This document shows, in pieces, positions 1 through 7,830 of a stretch of 7,830 nt of DNA. The notes beneath the pieces were generated by a model, which had not been told where the DNA came from, searched no databases, and saw only the letters and a list, made by a program, of their open reading frames with translations. The stretch is from Rhodospirillales bacterium (GTDB taxonomy: Bacteria > Pseudomonadota > Alphaproteobacteria > UBA8366 > JADFVY01), in assembly GCA_024644185.1 (NCBI GenBank), contig JAHELM010000096.1, positions 1 through 7,830 of the forward strand, in the 5' to 3' direction. Positions within the stretch are counted from its first letter, which is position 1; each line of letters opens with the position of its first letter. The translations under genes were made by a program, and so were the position numbers.

Positions 1-542
1 CCGCCAGTCTCGGCGCCGTGTCGCTGCCGGCCGGGCTGGCAGTGGCCGCGGCGGCGATGGTGCTTATGGGAATCGTGCCGGTTCGGGAGCTCTATGAATC
101 GGTGGACTGGCCGGTGATCGTATTGCTGGGCGCGATGATCCCGGTCGGCGGCGCGCTGGAATTGAGTGGCGCGACGACGCTGGTTGCCGACACGCTGGTC
201 GCCTATTCCGCCGGCCTGCCCGCCTGGACGAGCCTGCTCGTCGTGCTGGTGGTCACCATGACCCTGTCGGACATCATGAACAATGCCGCCACCGCGGTTG
301 TCATGGCGCCCATCGCCATCGGCATCGCCGGGCGCCTGGACGTCAATCCGGATTCGTTCCTGATGGCCGTGGCGATCGGCGCCTCCTGCGCCTTCCTGAC
401 GCCGATCGGCCACCAGAACAATACGTTGATCCTGGGCCCGGGCGGCTATCGCTTCGGCGACTACTGGCGCATGGGCCTGCCGCTGGAGGCGATCATCGTC
501 GCCGTCGCCATGCCGACGCTGCTGGCGGTCTGGCCCCTTTAA
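1..542 (+). CDS. SLC13/DASS-family anion permease, C-terminal part (5' end outside window)
   Basis: This is the last 179 residues of a polytopic inner-membrane permease; the frame is open to the left edge (codons from base 3), so the start lies upstream. Two features typical of the SLC13/DASS (Na+/sulfate, dicarboxylate) family are visible. The first is an Asn-Asn-Ala-Ala-Thr element at 276-293 after a Ser-Asp. The second is the C-terminal hairpin motif TPIGHQNNT (399-425), followed by a GPGGYRFGDYWRMG stretch and a last hydrophobic helix. In the family these paired Asn/Thr motifs form the sodium and substrate sites at the hairpin tips. Several hydrophobic segments alternate with short loops, as expected. 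Many bacterial members of this subgroup carry TrkA-C domains in the middle, which would lie outside the window. The substrate (sulfate or another oxyanion, or a dicarboxylate) cannot be decided from this part. The methyltransferase gene begins 11 nt after the TAA stop, so the two are probably co-transcribed. Confidence 0.88.
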   Translation, partial: ASLGAVSLPAGLAVAAAAMVLMGIVPVRELYESVDWPVIVLLGAMIPVGGALELSGATTLVADTLVAYSAGLPAWTSLLVVLVVTMTLSDIMNNAATAVVMAPIAIGIAGRLDVNPDSFLMAVAIGASCAFLTPIGHQNNTLILGPGGYRFGDYWRMGLPLEAIIVAVAMPTLLAVWPL

Positions 543-553
543 CGGAGACCCTG

Positions 554-1345
554 GTGAGCGAGGCCATTGAATTCGACGAAAAGACGGCCCGGGAAACCGA
601 GGTCCTATACCTGACGCCCGACATTGTTGCGGCGCGGCGGCGCGTGCTCGACATGCTGGCCGTGGCGAGGGGCGAGCGGATCGCCGATATCGGCTCCGGC
701 CCCGGACTGCTGGCGCAGGAAATCGCCGCCGCGGTCGGACCGCGGGGCTGCGTGGAAGGCGTCGATATCAGCGCGCCGATGGTGGCGCTGGCCCGGCGGC
801 GCTGTGCCAACCTTGCACATGTTGCATTCCACGACGGCGACGCCACCGCCCTGCCCTGGCCGGACGCCGGTTTCGATGCCGCGGTCTCGACCCAGGTTTA
901 CGAATATGTGCCAGATCTCGCCCAGGCCTTCGCGGAGCTATGCCGCGTGCTGCGCCCCGGCGGCCGCGCCCTGATCATGGCGACCAACGCCGATTCACTG
1001 ATTCTGGCCTCGCCCGCCCCCGCGCTGTCGCGCCGGATCCTCGATGCCTGGCGGGCGCATTGCCCGCATCCCGACCTGCCGCGCCGCATTTCCCCGTTGC
1101 TGCGCGGGGCCGGCCTGGACATCCGGGCGCGCGACAGTTTTACGCTGCTGGACGCAGATTTCAGCCGCGACCGTTTCGCCTGGCATTACCTGCGCTCGAT
1201 CTCCGCCTACGCGGCGCGCCAGGGCCGAATCGAGAAGGCCGAGGGCAAGGCCTGGATCGCCGAATTACAGGATCTTGCGGTTGATGGCGGTTTTTTCTTC
1301 AGCCTGAACCGATACCTCTTCGTTGCGGAACGGCCAACCGCCTGA
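554..1345 (+). CDS. Class I SAM-dependent methyltransferase (Methyltransf_11/UbiE-like)
   Basis: A 263-residue soluble, cytoplasmic protein with a Rossmann-type methyltransferase domain. Visible motifs are motif I DIGSGPG (residues 45-51) for SAM binding, the acidic residue ending the second strand in EGVDIS (D71), DGDATALPWPDAGFD (94-108) for adenine contact and motif II, and RVLRPGG (131-137) for the post-motif loop. This order matches the UbiE/Methyltransf_11 group. The C-terminal third (about 150-263) is less typical and probably forms the substrate lid; it ends in a FFFSLNRYLFVAERP strand resembling the last strand of the fold. The start is GTG at 554, preceded by GGAG at 544-547 at a suitable distance. 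The acceptor (quinone, small molecule, lipid or arsenite) cannot be told from sequence; there is no Cys set typical of arsenite methyltransferases. The gene follows the permease by 11 nt, which suggests an operon but not necessarily a shared pathway. Confidence 0.88.
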   Translation: MSEAIEFDEKTARETEVLYLTPDIVAARRRVLDMLAVARGERIADIGSGPGLLAQEIAAAVGPRGCVEGVDISAPMVALARRRCANLAHVAFHDGDATALPWPDAGFDAAVSTQVYEYVPDLAQAFAELCRVLRPGGRALIMATNADSLILASPAPALSRRILDAWRAHCPHPDLPRRISPLLRGAGLDIRARDSFTLLDADFSRDRFAWHYLRSISAYAARQGRIEKAEGKAWIAELQDLAVDGGFFFSLNRYLFVAERPTA

Positions 1346-1393
1346 CTTGCCGTGATCGCGGCGCGGATTTTCGCTTGCGGCCAGCCGAAAACT

Positions 1394-1400
1394 AAGGAAG
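1394..1400 (+). promoter_or_regulatory. Shine-Dalgarno site that sets the lipoprotein start
   Basis: AAGGAAG lies 8 nt before the ATG at 1409. The same frame can be read from a GTG at 1352, but that codon has no such site and would add 19 residues in front of the signal peptide. The 1409 start is preferred. Confidence 0.65.
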
Positions 1401-1408
1401 TTTTAGGC

Positions 1409-1912
1409 ATGATCAGGGAAATATCCAGGGCAACGATTATCGGCATCGCGCTCCTCGCCGCCGGATGCGCCAGCGGCCCCCGAAAAAGCGCGCCGGTCGC
1501 GGCGCCGGCACCCGGGGCAGCAATACCGATCGCCGGCCCGGCCTATTCGATAGACGGAGATACCGTCATCGTCGGCGGTACGCTCGTCGATCTGTGGGGC
1601 GTCGAGGCCCCCAGCATCAACGATTCGGATGGCTGGTTCGCGCGTGCCTCGCTGGACGCTATGATCGGCCCTGGCGGCAGCCTGCTTTGCACGCCGAAAT
1701 ACCGCTTGGCCGGAAGGATGCGGGCGGTCTGCGCCAATAACCTGGTGGGCGATGTCGGCCGCGCCCTGCTGGCCAGCGGCTGGGCGGTGACCACCCGCGA
1801 CGATACCCGCCAGAATTCCGACGCCGAGTATCTGGGCAAGGCTTACGAAGCGACCGAGATCCGCGCCAGGCTTGCCCGGCTGGGCCTGTGGGCCCGCAAC
1901 CCTGGACCCTGA
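1409..1912 (+). CDS. Predicted lipoprotein with a degenerate staphylococcal-nuclease-like (SNase) domain
   Basis: From the ATG at 1409 the product is 167 residues. Residues 1-19 form a lipoprotein-type signal peptide (basic start, hydrophobic core) ending in LLAAGC with Cys20 as the putative lipidated residue. The -3 position is Ala rather than Leu, so the lipobox is acceptable but not ideal. An Ala/Pro-rich linker (about 28-44) leads to an SNase-like domain: SIDGDTVIVGG (48-57), LWGVEAP (62-68), a GRMRAV element with R103, two cysteines (C94, C108) placed as in many bacterial SNase-like proteins, and a C-terminal helix ending in RLGLW. By manual alignment to S. aureus nuclease the DGDT acids and R87 are kept (D49, D51, R103), but catalytic R35 and E43 are replaced by D61 and S69. 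A non-hydrolytic binding or structural role in the envelope is therefore more likely than nuclease activity. A 63-nt gap separates it from the methyltransferase gene. Its TGA directly abuts the stop of the convergent prfC. Confidence 0.75.
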   Translation: MIREISRATIIGIALLAAGCASGPRKSAPVAAPAPGAAIPIAGPAYSIDGDTVIVGGTLVDLWGVEAPSINDSDGWFARASLDAMIGPGGSLLCTPKYRLAGRMRAVCANNLVGDVGRALLASGWAVTTRDDTRQNSDAEYLGKAYEATEIRARLARLGLWARNPGP

Positions 1913-3472
1913 TCAGGCTGCCTGTTCGCGCGTCTTCAGAAAACGGATCGCCGGAAAATCCTGCGCCGTGCGATCCAGATGCCAGGCATTGCGGGCAAGG
2001 AACACCGGCGCCCCGTCGTGATCGTCGGCCAGCGCCGAACCGTTGGCGTCGCTGAATTTCTTCATCGCCTGCGCATCGTCGGCCTCGACCCAGCGCGCGG
2101 TGTGCAACTGGGTCGGCTCGAACCGGACCGCAATATCGTATTCGGTGCGAATGCGATCGGCGAGAACGTCGAACTGCAGCGGGCCGACGACGCCGACGAT
2201 CCAGTCGGAACCCAGACGCGTGCGGAATGCCTGGGCCGCCCCTTCCTCGGCCATCTGGGTCAGTGCACGGCCCAGATGCTTGGCCCGCATGGGGTCTTCC
2301 GGGCGCACGCGCTGCAGATGTTCCGGCGCAAAGGACGGAATGCCGGTGAAATGCAGGTCCTCGCCCTCGGTCAGCGCATCGCCGATGCGCAAATTGCCAT
2401 GATTGGGAATGCCGACGATGTCACCGGCATGGGCTTCCTCGGCCAGTTCGCGCTCGCGTGCCAGGAACAGCACCGGATTGTGCATCGCCAGCACCTTGCC
2501 GCTGCGCACATGCTTCAGCTTCATGCCGCGTTTGAAATGGCCCGACGCCAGTCGCATGAAGGCGATGCGGTCGCGGTGCTTGGGATCCATGTTCGCCTGG
2601 ATCTTGAAAATGAAGCCTGAAACCTTTGCCTCGGTCGGCTCGATCAGGCGCTCGACAGTCGGCTGCGGTCGCGGCGGCGGCGCCAGTTCGACCAACCCGC
2701 GCAGCAATTCGGTCACACCGAAATTATTGATGGCGCTGCCGAAGAACACCGGCGTGAGATGACCTTCGCGATAACTGTTCAGAGCGAAAGGCGGGCACAG
2801 CCCGCGCACCATGTCGATCTCCTCGCGCAGCGTGCTGACCGCATCGGCGGGCAGCAGCCGGTCCAGCTTCGGGTCGTCGAGCCCCTGGCAACTCTCGGTT
2901 TCCGCCGGACGGCCTTCCTTGGCCCGCGCGATCAGCGCCAGCCGGTCATGCATGAGATCGTAACAGCCGAGGAAATTCCGCCCCATGCCGATCGGCCAAC
3001 TGGCCGGCGTGGTGTCGAGGGCGAGTGCCTGCTCGATCTCGTCCATCAGTTCGAAAGGCTCGCGGCTTTCACGGTCCATCTTGTTGACGAAGGTGATGAT
3101 CGGCACGTCCCGCAGGCGGCAGACCTCGAACAGCTTGCGGGTCTGCGTCTCGATACCCTTCGCCGCATCGATCACCATGATGGCGGAATCGACCGCGGTC
3201 AGCGTGCGGTAGGTGTCCAGCAAGTTGAAGGTGCAGCCGGCGTAGTCGTATGTCATCACCGACGAGGCGACGGAAATGCCGCGTTCCTGCTCGACCTTCA
3301 TCCAGTCGGACCGCGCGCGCCGGCGTTCACCGCGCGCCTTGACCGCGCCGGCAAGCTGGATCGCGCCGCCGAACAGCAGCAACTTCTCGGTCAGTGTCGT
3401 CTTGCCGGCATCCGGATGCGAGATGATCGCGAAGGTCCGGCGGCGCGCGACGGTGTCGTTCGGCGGTGCCAT
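1913..3472 (-). CDS. prfC: Peptide chain release factor 3 with an internal deletion of the G3/switch II motif
   Basis: RF3 is the translational GTPase that removes RF1/RF2 from the ribosome after peptide release. From the preferred start the product is 519 residues; E. coli RF3 has 529. Seen in order: G1 SHPDAGKTT (18-26), switch I RGISVASSV (64-72), G4 NKMD (130-133), G5-like FFGSA (243-247), domain II with KIQANMDPKHRDR (290-302), and an RF3-type C-terminal domain with VGPLQFDVLADR (429-440) and TARWVEADDA (458-467). One block is missing. Canonical RF3 reads LLDTPGHEDFSEDTYRTL, whereas this protein reads LLDTYRTL (84-91), a loss of ten residues without a frameshift. The G3 glycine and the catalytic histidine (EF-Tu His84 equivalent) are gone, so GTP hydrolysis should be abolished or severely impaired. 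The rest shows no decay. The start at 3472 has an AGGAG site upstream and fits the E. coli N-terminus; upstream in-frame GTG (3502) and ATG (3499) codons lack one. Identity as RF3 is near certain; function is doubtful. Confidence 0.93.
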   Translation of the reverse strand: MAPPNDTVARRRTFAIISHPDAGKTTLTEKLLLFGGAIQLAGAVKARGERRRARSDWMKVEQERGISVASSVMTYDYAGCTFNLLDTYRTLTAVDSAIMVIDAAKGIETQTRKLFEVCRLRDVPIITFVNKMDRESREPFELMDEIEQALALDTTPASWPIGMGRNFLGCYDLMHDRLALIARAKEGRPAETESCQGLDDPKLDRLLPADAVSTLREEIDMVRGLCPPFALNSYREGHLTPVFFGSAINNFGVTELLRGLVELAPPPRPQPTVERLIEPTEAKVSGFIFKIQANMDPKHRDRIAFMRLASGHFKRGMKLKHVRSGKVLAMHNPVLFLARERELAEEAHAGDIVGIPNHGNLRIGDALTEGEDLHFTGIPSFAPEHLQRVRPEDPMRAKHLGRALTQMAEEGAAQAFRTRLGSDWIVGVVGPLQFDVLADRIRTEYDIAVRFEPTQLHTARWVEADDAQAMKKFSDANGSALADDHDGAPVFLARNAWHLDRTAQDFPAIRFLKTREQAA

Positions 3473-3482
3473 GAAACGGGTA

Positions 3483-3489
3483 CTCTCCT
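3483..3489 (-). promoter_or_regulatory. Shine-Dalgarno site that sets the prfC start
   Basis: On the minus strand AGGAGAG ends 10 nt before the ATG at 3472. It lies inside the longer reading frame that could begin at 3502 or 3499, which argues that the first ten codons of that longer frame are 5' leader and not coding. Confidence 0.6.
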
Positions 3490-3501
3490 GAAACAGCATC
3501 A

Positions 3502-3524
3502 CGCCGCGTCATGAAGACGCGGCG
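3502..3524 (-). other. Perfect 9-bp GC-rich hairpin in the prfC leader
   Basis: CGCCGCGTC (3502-3510) pairs perfectly with GACGCGGCG (3516-3524) around a 5-nt loop. It lies downstream of the third DUF2207 gene and 29 nt before the prfC ATG. On the minus strand it is followed by TGATGCTGTTTC, with no run of T, so it is not a classical intrinsic terminator. It could slow or end DUF2207 transcription, stabilise a 3' end, or influence prfC translation. The pairing is seen; the role is inferred. Confidence 0.4.
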
Positions 3525-3547
3525 CAGGACTGCATATGGCGCATGAC

Positions 3548-3571
3548 GCCGGCAAAGGCAACCCTGCCGGC
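3548..3571 (-). other. Second hairpin, at the stop of the third DUF2207 gene
   Basis: GCCGGCA (3548-3554) pairs with TGCCGGC (3565-3571) around a 10-nt loop, immediately at the TAG stop (3571-3573) of the upstream gene. There is no T-tract after it on the minus strand. With the neighbouring hairpin it fills most of the 98-bp gap before prfC. I saw no convincing -35/-10 pair in that gap, so whether prfC has its own promoter is open. Confidence 0.3.
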
Positions 3572-4704
3572 TATTCATCCCCGGACATCAGCACCGTGGC
3601 CAGGGCCCCGCCAACCGAGGCGATCATGCCCGCAACGCCCATGTCGAATGCCAATTCGTCCGCCTGCTCATACCACTCGTAATCGGTCGGATCGGGGATC
3701 GCCGCATCCAGCACGCCGGCGAAGTGTTCGGACCATTCCTGTTCGATATCCAGGGCAAGCGCATAGGGCAGACAGCGCGCATAGAGCGCCGGGGTCATTG
3801 CCGGCGCCTCCAGCCGCTTCAGGCGTTCCGGCTCCGCGGTGGCCAGATACATCCGGAATCCGGCGATGTCGGTCAGAAGATCCCGGCCACGGCTTGTCGG
3901 AACCTTCATCCAGAAGAAGAAGCCGGCATTCATCGCCGCCAGGATGGCAAACCCTCCAGCCATCAGGATGCTGCCGGTCCCGAAGGCTTCGCCGTCATGT
4001 GTCGTGGAGGCCGCCAGATAGGCCGCGCCGCTGACAACGATCCCCAGCGCCACCGCCCAGACATTGGTGGCATAGACAGGACCTTCCAGTTCGTCCTCAA
4101 GGTGTTTGCGATAGCTTTCCATGGCGATGCGAAGGCGGGCGCCGTCCATCCGGCGCACCCATACGCGCGAGGTTCCGCTGAACAGGCTGGCCGCCAATCG
4201 GCGCTCGGCCGGGGTAAGGGTCGAAGACGATCCGCCGGTCCGTTGCAGCAGGTAATCGCCCGCTTCGTCGCGCAGGATCGTCAACTGGCCGCCGATGGCG
4301 AGGCTGAGAATTTCCGCGGCCATGACCTTGCCATCGAAACCCATCCCCAGGACATGCCGGATGCCGCCCGGCGACAGGCCCGGCGGCGGCGAGAATCGGG
4401 GAAACACAACCCCGGCGGCGGGATCGCGCCCAAACGCCCGCCAGACCACCAGATAGTAGATCAAGGGAACGGCACAGGCCGCCGCCCAGACCCAGGCGAT
4501 ACGCGACAAGGGCATTCCGGGCGGCGCCGGCGTGGCCGCCGCCGGTTCCGCCCCGAGCATGCGAAACAGGCTCTCGGTAACAATCCAGTCGGGCCGCCAT
4601 TCGGCCACGAAGAAGGAAACCACGACCCATCCCAGAAGCAACAGCACCGATATCGCCGCTATCGCCAGCAGAGCGAAGGCAGCGAGGCGGAGGACCGTCG
4701 TCAT
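3571..4704 (-). CDS. Short DUF2207/YciQ-like membrane protein lacking the N-terminal extracytoplasmic domain
   Basis: A 377-residue membrane protein equivalent to the second half of its upstream neighbours. Residues 5-33 are a strong hydrophobic helix. A second helix at about 67-88 is followed by WRAFGRDPAAGVVFPRFSPPPGLSP (in two parts: 88-104 and 105-112), the same junction as WRKVGRDP in the neighbour. Then come GFDGK (122-126), helices at about 213-232 and 245-266, and the C-terminal signature FRMYLATAE (283-291) plus LPYALALDIEQEW (312-324). The beta-rich N-domain is absent; a signal-anchor-like helix and an Ala/Pro-rich linker stand in its place. The glycine tail is also absent; the protein ends in a possible extra helix (about 354-373) and Gly-Asp-Glu. 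The ATG at 4704 follows the neighbour's stop by 12 nt, with AGGA overlapping that stop, which suggests translational coupling. Family function is unknown. A divergent paralogue that partners the full-length proteins is a reasonable inference. Confidence 0.82.
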   Translation of the reverse strand: MTTVLRLAAFALLAIAAISVLLLLGWVVVSFFVAEWRPDWIVTESLFRMLGAEPAAATPAPPGMPLSRIAWVWAAACAVPLIYYLVVWRAFGRDPAAGVVFPRFSPPPGLSPGGIRHVLGMGFDGKVMAAEILSLAIGGQLTILRDEAGDYLLQRTGGSSSTLTPAERRLAASLFSGTSRVWVRRMDGARLRIAMESYRKHLEDELEGPVYATNVWAVALGIVVSGAAYLAASTTHDGEAFGTGSILMAGGFAILAAMNAGFFFWMKVPTSRGRDLLTDIAGFRMYLATAEPERLKRLEAPAMTPALYARCLPYALALDIEQEWSEHFAGVLDAAIPDPTDYEWYEQADELAFDMGVAGMIASVGGALATVLMSGDE

Positions 4705-4716
4705 GCCGCGCGAGTC

Positions 4717-6462
<1,746 letters not shown>

Positions 6463-6468
6463 TCCGAT

Positions 6469-6474
6469 CTCCTT
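6469..6474 (-). promoter_or_regulatory. Strong Shine-Dalgarno site for the full-length DUF2207 gene
   Basis: AAGGAG on the minus strand is followed by 6 nt and the ATG at 6462. An in-frame ATG at 6475-6477 lies directly upstream of this site and so is unlikely to be used. The resulting gap to the preceding gene (6463-6524, 62 nt) shows no clear hairpin or promoter. Confidence 0.7.
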
Positions 6475-6524
6475 CATGTCCGCCGTTCCGTTACGCCCGT
6501 GCCGGACAAATCGTTTCGACAACC

Positions 6525-7830
6525 CTACCAACCGTCACCCCCGCCGCCGCCGCCGCCACCACCCGAGAAGCCGCCGTCCGAGAAGCCGCCGTCACCAGAG
6601 CCGGAGCTGGACCCGGGCGGTGTCGCCGCGGCGGCGATGGCACCGTCGGTGGAGGCGATGGCATCGCCGATGACCGCGCCGAAACCGCGTCCCAGTTCGC
6701 CCGACCATTCGGATCCCCAGCCCCGGCTGCCTTGGTACCAGATGGGCTGGTATCCCTGGCTGCCCTGTTCCGACGCGGCCGCCGCGAGCACATCCGCGAA
6801 CTGCTCGCCCCATTCGGTCTCGACATCCAGCGCCATGGCGTAGGGCAGGTATTTCTCGAACAATGCCGGCGTCCGTTCCGGCGGGTTCAGCAGATTCAGC
6901 CGCTCCCGCTCGGCGGTGGCGAGATACATGCGGAAACCCTCGATCTCGTCCATGATCCCGCGCCCCTCGACCGTGGGCGCCTTCATCAGATAGACGAACA
7001 GCACGTTGACGATTACCAGCAGGCCAGCCGCGATGAAGGGACTGAATGCGGCCAGCATGTCGCGACCGCCTTGGGCGCCGGCAAGGAACGTGGCGATAAC
7101 GGCCAGCGCGCTGAGGCCGAACCCCAGCGCCAGCGCACCCCGGTTGCGCACGAAATAGGCGCCGTCGTAACTGGCGGACAGTGCTTGTTGCAAGGCATCC
7201 ACGGCGGGTTTTAGCCGCATGCGATTGCCTCCGGTGACCGCGATGCGGTCGCCCCAGGCGAACAGGGCCTCCTCAAAGGCGCGCTCGCCGGGCGACAATT
7301 TCGCTCCGACCCCGCCGGTATAGAGGCGGCGCAGGTGGAAATCCTTGCCGCTCCCCTCCTCGATGACAAGACGCCCCTTTACCGCCAGACTGACAACGAC
7401 CGCGCCGATCGCCCCGGCGTCGAATCTCATGCGGACGATAAAGCGCGCCGCCGCCGGCGAGATGCCCCTGGGCGGCACGAAACGGGGAAACACCGTGCCG
7501 GCTGGCGGATCCCGGCCCAGGCGGGTCCAGACAAACAGGAAGTATCCCAGCACGACCAGCACGCCGATGGCCGCGACGATCGGCGTCAGCGCATCGCGCA
7601 GCCACCACAGCGCCCGGTCCACGCCACCCGGGCGCGCGACGAGGCCCGACGGCCAGGACACGGCGACGGTCAACCCTTCGCCCGGCGCCAGCACGCGGGT
7701 GGTGGCGAATGCGGGACTGCCGTCGCGATCGCGGTCGGCAATCCAGTCCTGCCCTTTGGCGCCGGAACGGCCGGTATAGGCCGCCTGCCGCAGCGGCTTC
7801 GCGCCCGGCGGCAATACGATTGTCGCGCGC
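6525..7830 (-). CDS. DUF2207 (YciQ-like) membrane protein, 5'-truncated by the window edge
   Basis: The frame is open to the edge (first whole codon at 7829), giving the last 434 residues. It enters near the end of the extracytoplasmic DUF2207 domain: RATIVLPPGA aligns with VTIVLPDGAT of the neighbour, and FATTRVLAPGEG is shared. A membrane helix lies at about 81-101, followed by WTRLGRDPPAG, then a cytoplasmic-type segment, two helices (about 231-250 and 258-282), and the FRMYLATAERERL and LPYAMALDVETEW blocks (299-340). The short GFDGK element of both paralogues is RFDAG here (135-139). The tail from about 404 is Gly/Ser-rich, contains two DGGFS units and nine Gly, and ends in DGW. The TAG stop is at 6525-6527. 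The upstream part, including the signal peptide, is outside the window. Extensive alignment with the next gene shows they are paralogues from tandem duplication. Function is unknown. Confidence 0.86.
   Translation of the reverse strand, partial: RATIVLPPGAKPLRQAAYTGRSGAKGQDWIADRDRDGSPAFATTRVLAPGEGLTVAVSWPSGLVARPGGVDRALWWLRDALTPIVAAIGVLVVLGYFLFVWTRLGRDPPAGTVFPRFVPPRGISPAAARFIVRMRFDAGAIGAVVVSLAVKGRLVIEEGSGKDFHLRRLYTGGVGAKLSPGERAFEEALFAWGDRIAVTGGNRMRLKPAVDALQQALSASYDGAYFVRNRGALALGFGLSALAVIATFLAGAQGGRDMLAAFSPFIAAGLLVIVNVLFVYLMKAPTVEGRGIMDEIEGFRMYLATAERERLNLLNPPERTPALFEKYLPYAMALDVETEWGEQFADVLAAAASEQGSQGYQPIWYQGSRGWGSEWSGELGRGFGAVIGDAIASTDGAIAAAATPPGSSSGSGDGGFSDGGFSGGGGGGGGGDGW
6541..6555 (-). repeat. 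CCG microsatellite encoding the Gly run of the first DUF2207 protein
   Basis: Five CCG units on the plus strand, followed by CCA CCA CCC, encode the nine-Gly run before the C-terminal DGW. It occupies the same place as the longer run in the neighbouring paralogue, but the unit number and interruptions differ. Confidence 0.7.
6564..6593 (-). repeat. Tandem 15-bp repeat encoding two DGGFS units
   Basis: CGAGAAGCCGCCGTC occurs twice back to back (6564-6578 and 6579-6593) with no mismatch. It encodes a duplicated Asp-Gly-Gly-Phe-Ser in the tail of the first DUF2207 protein. The exact identity suggests a recent in-frame duplication. Confidence 0.75.

Noticed and set aside
1352..1408. Upstream GTG extension of the SNase-like lipoprotein
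   Set aside because: It would place 19 polar residues before the signal peptide. The ATG at 1409 has AAGGAAG at proper spacing.
3209..3217. Frameshift or pseudogene reading of prfC
   Set aside because: The missing 30 nt is a multiple of three. The frame continues with full RF3 similarity on both sides and no stop, so it is an in-frame deletion and not a frameshift.
2759..3514. Plus-strand open frame (251 codons) opposite prfC
   Set aside because: It is antisense to a strongly conserved RF3 sequence, has no domain, and runs through the prfC start and the leader hairpin.
3473..3570. Sigma-70-like promoter for prfC in the gap
   Set aside because: The best TTGCCT and TATGCA pair is 19 nt apart and poorly matched, and it overlaps a hairpin. 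It is not strong enough to call.
6463..6531. N-terminal extension of the full-length DUF2207 protein to 6531
   Set aside because: It would overlap the stop of the preceding gene and put 23 charged residues ahead of a clear signal peptide. AAGGAG lies just before the ATG at 6462.

Overview
The window is GC-rich bacterial DNA (about two-thirds G+C by eye), densely coding. The form of its release factor 3 and the general gene style suggest an alphaproteobacterium, perhaps Rhodospirillales-like. The organism call is inference. I see no RNA genes, insertion sequences, CRISPR arrays or phage genes.

Layout. Positions 1-1912 hold three plus-strand genes: the 3' end of an SLC13/DASS-type anion permease (1-542), a class I SAM-dependent methyltransferase 11 nt behind it (554-1345), and a small predicted lipoprotein with a staphylococcal-nuclease-like fold whose catalytic residues look eroded (1409-1912). 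Positions 1913-7830 are all minus strand. Read in the direction of transcription they hold a 5'-truncated DUF2207/YciQ-like membrane protein gene (entering at 7830, ending 6525), a complete DUF2207 paralogue (6462-4717), a shorter third paralogue without the extracytoplasmic N-domain (4704-3571), and prfC for peptide chain release factor 3 (3472-1913). The two gene blocks converge with no intergenic base: the TGA stops of the lipoprotein gene and prfC lie side by side inside one TGATCA palindrome at 1910-1915.

How the genes relate. The three DUF2207 genes form a tandem paralogue cluster, probably co-transcribed (62-nt gap, then 12-nt gap). Two carry glycine-rich tails encoded by CCG/GGC microsatellites and ending in an aromatic residue. 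Their biochemical role is not known. prfC is separated from them by 98 bp containing two GC-rich hairpins and is likely a functionally unrelated translation gene.

Most notable observation. The RF3 reading frame is intact and otherwise normal along its length, but it lacks ten residues at the G3/switch II motif. The canonical DTPGH...EDTYRTL stretch has become DTYRTL. An in-frame 30-nt deletion between short GACACC repeats at 3212-3217 explains this. It removes the DxxG glycine and the catalytic histidine, so the product should be a GTPase-defective RF3 unless this is a sequencing or assembly artefact.
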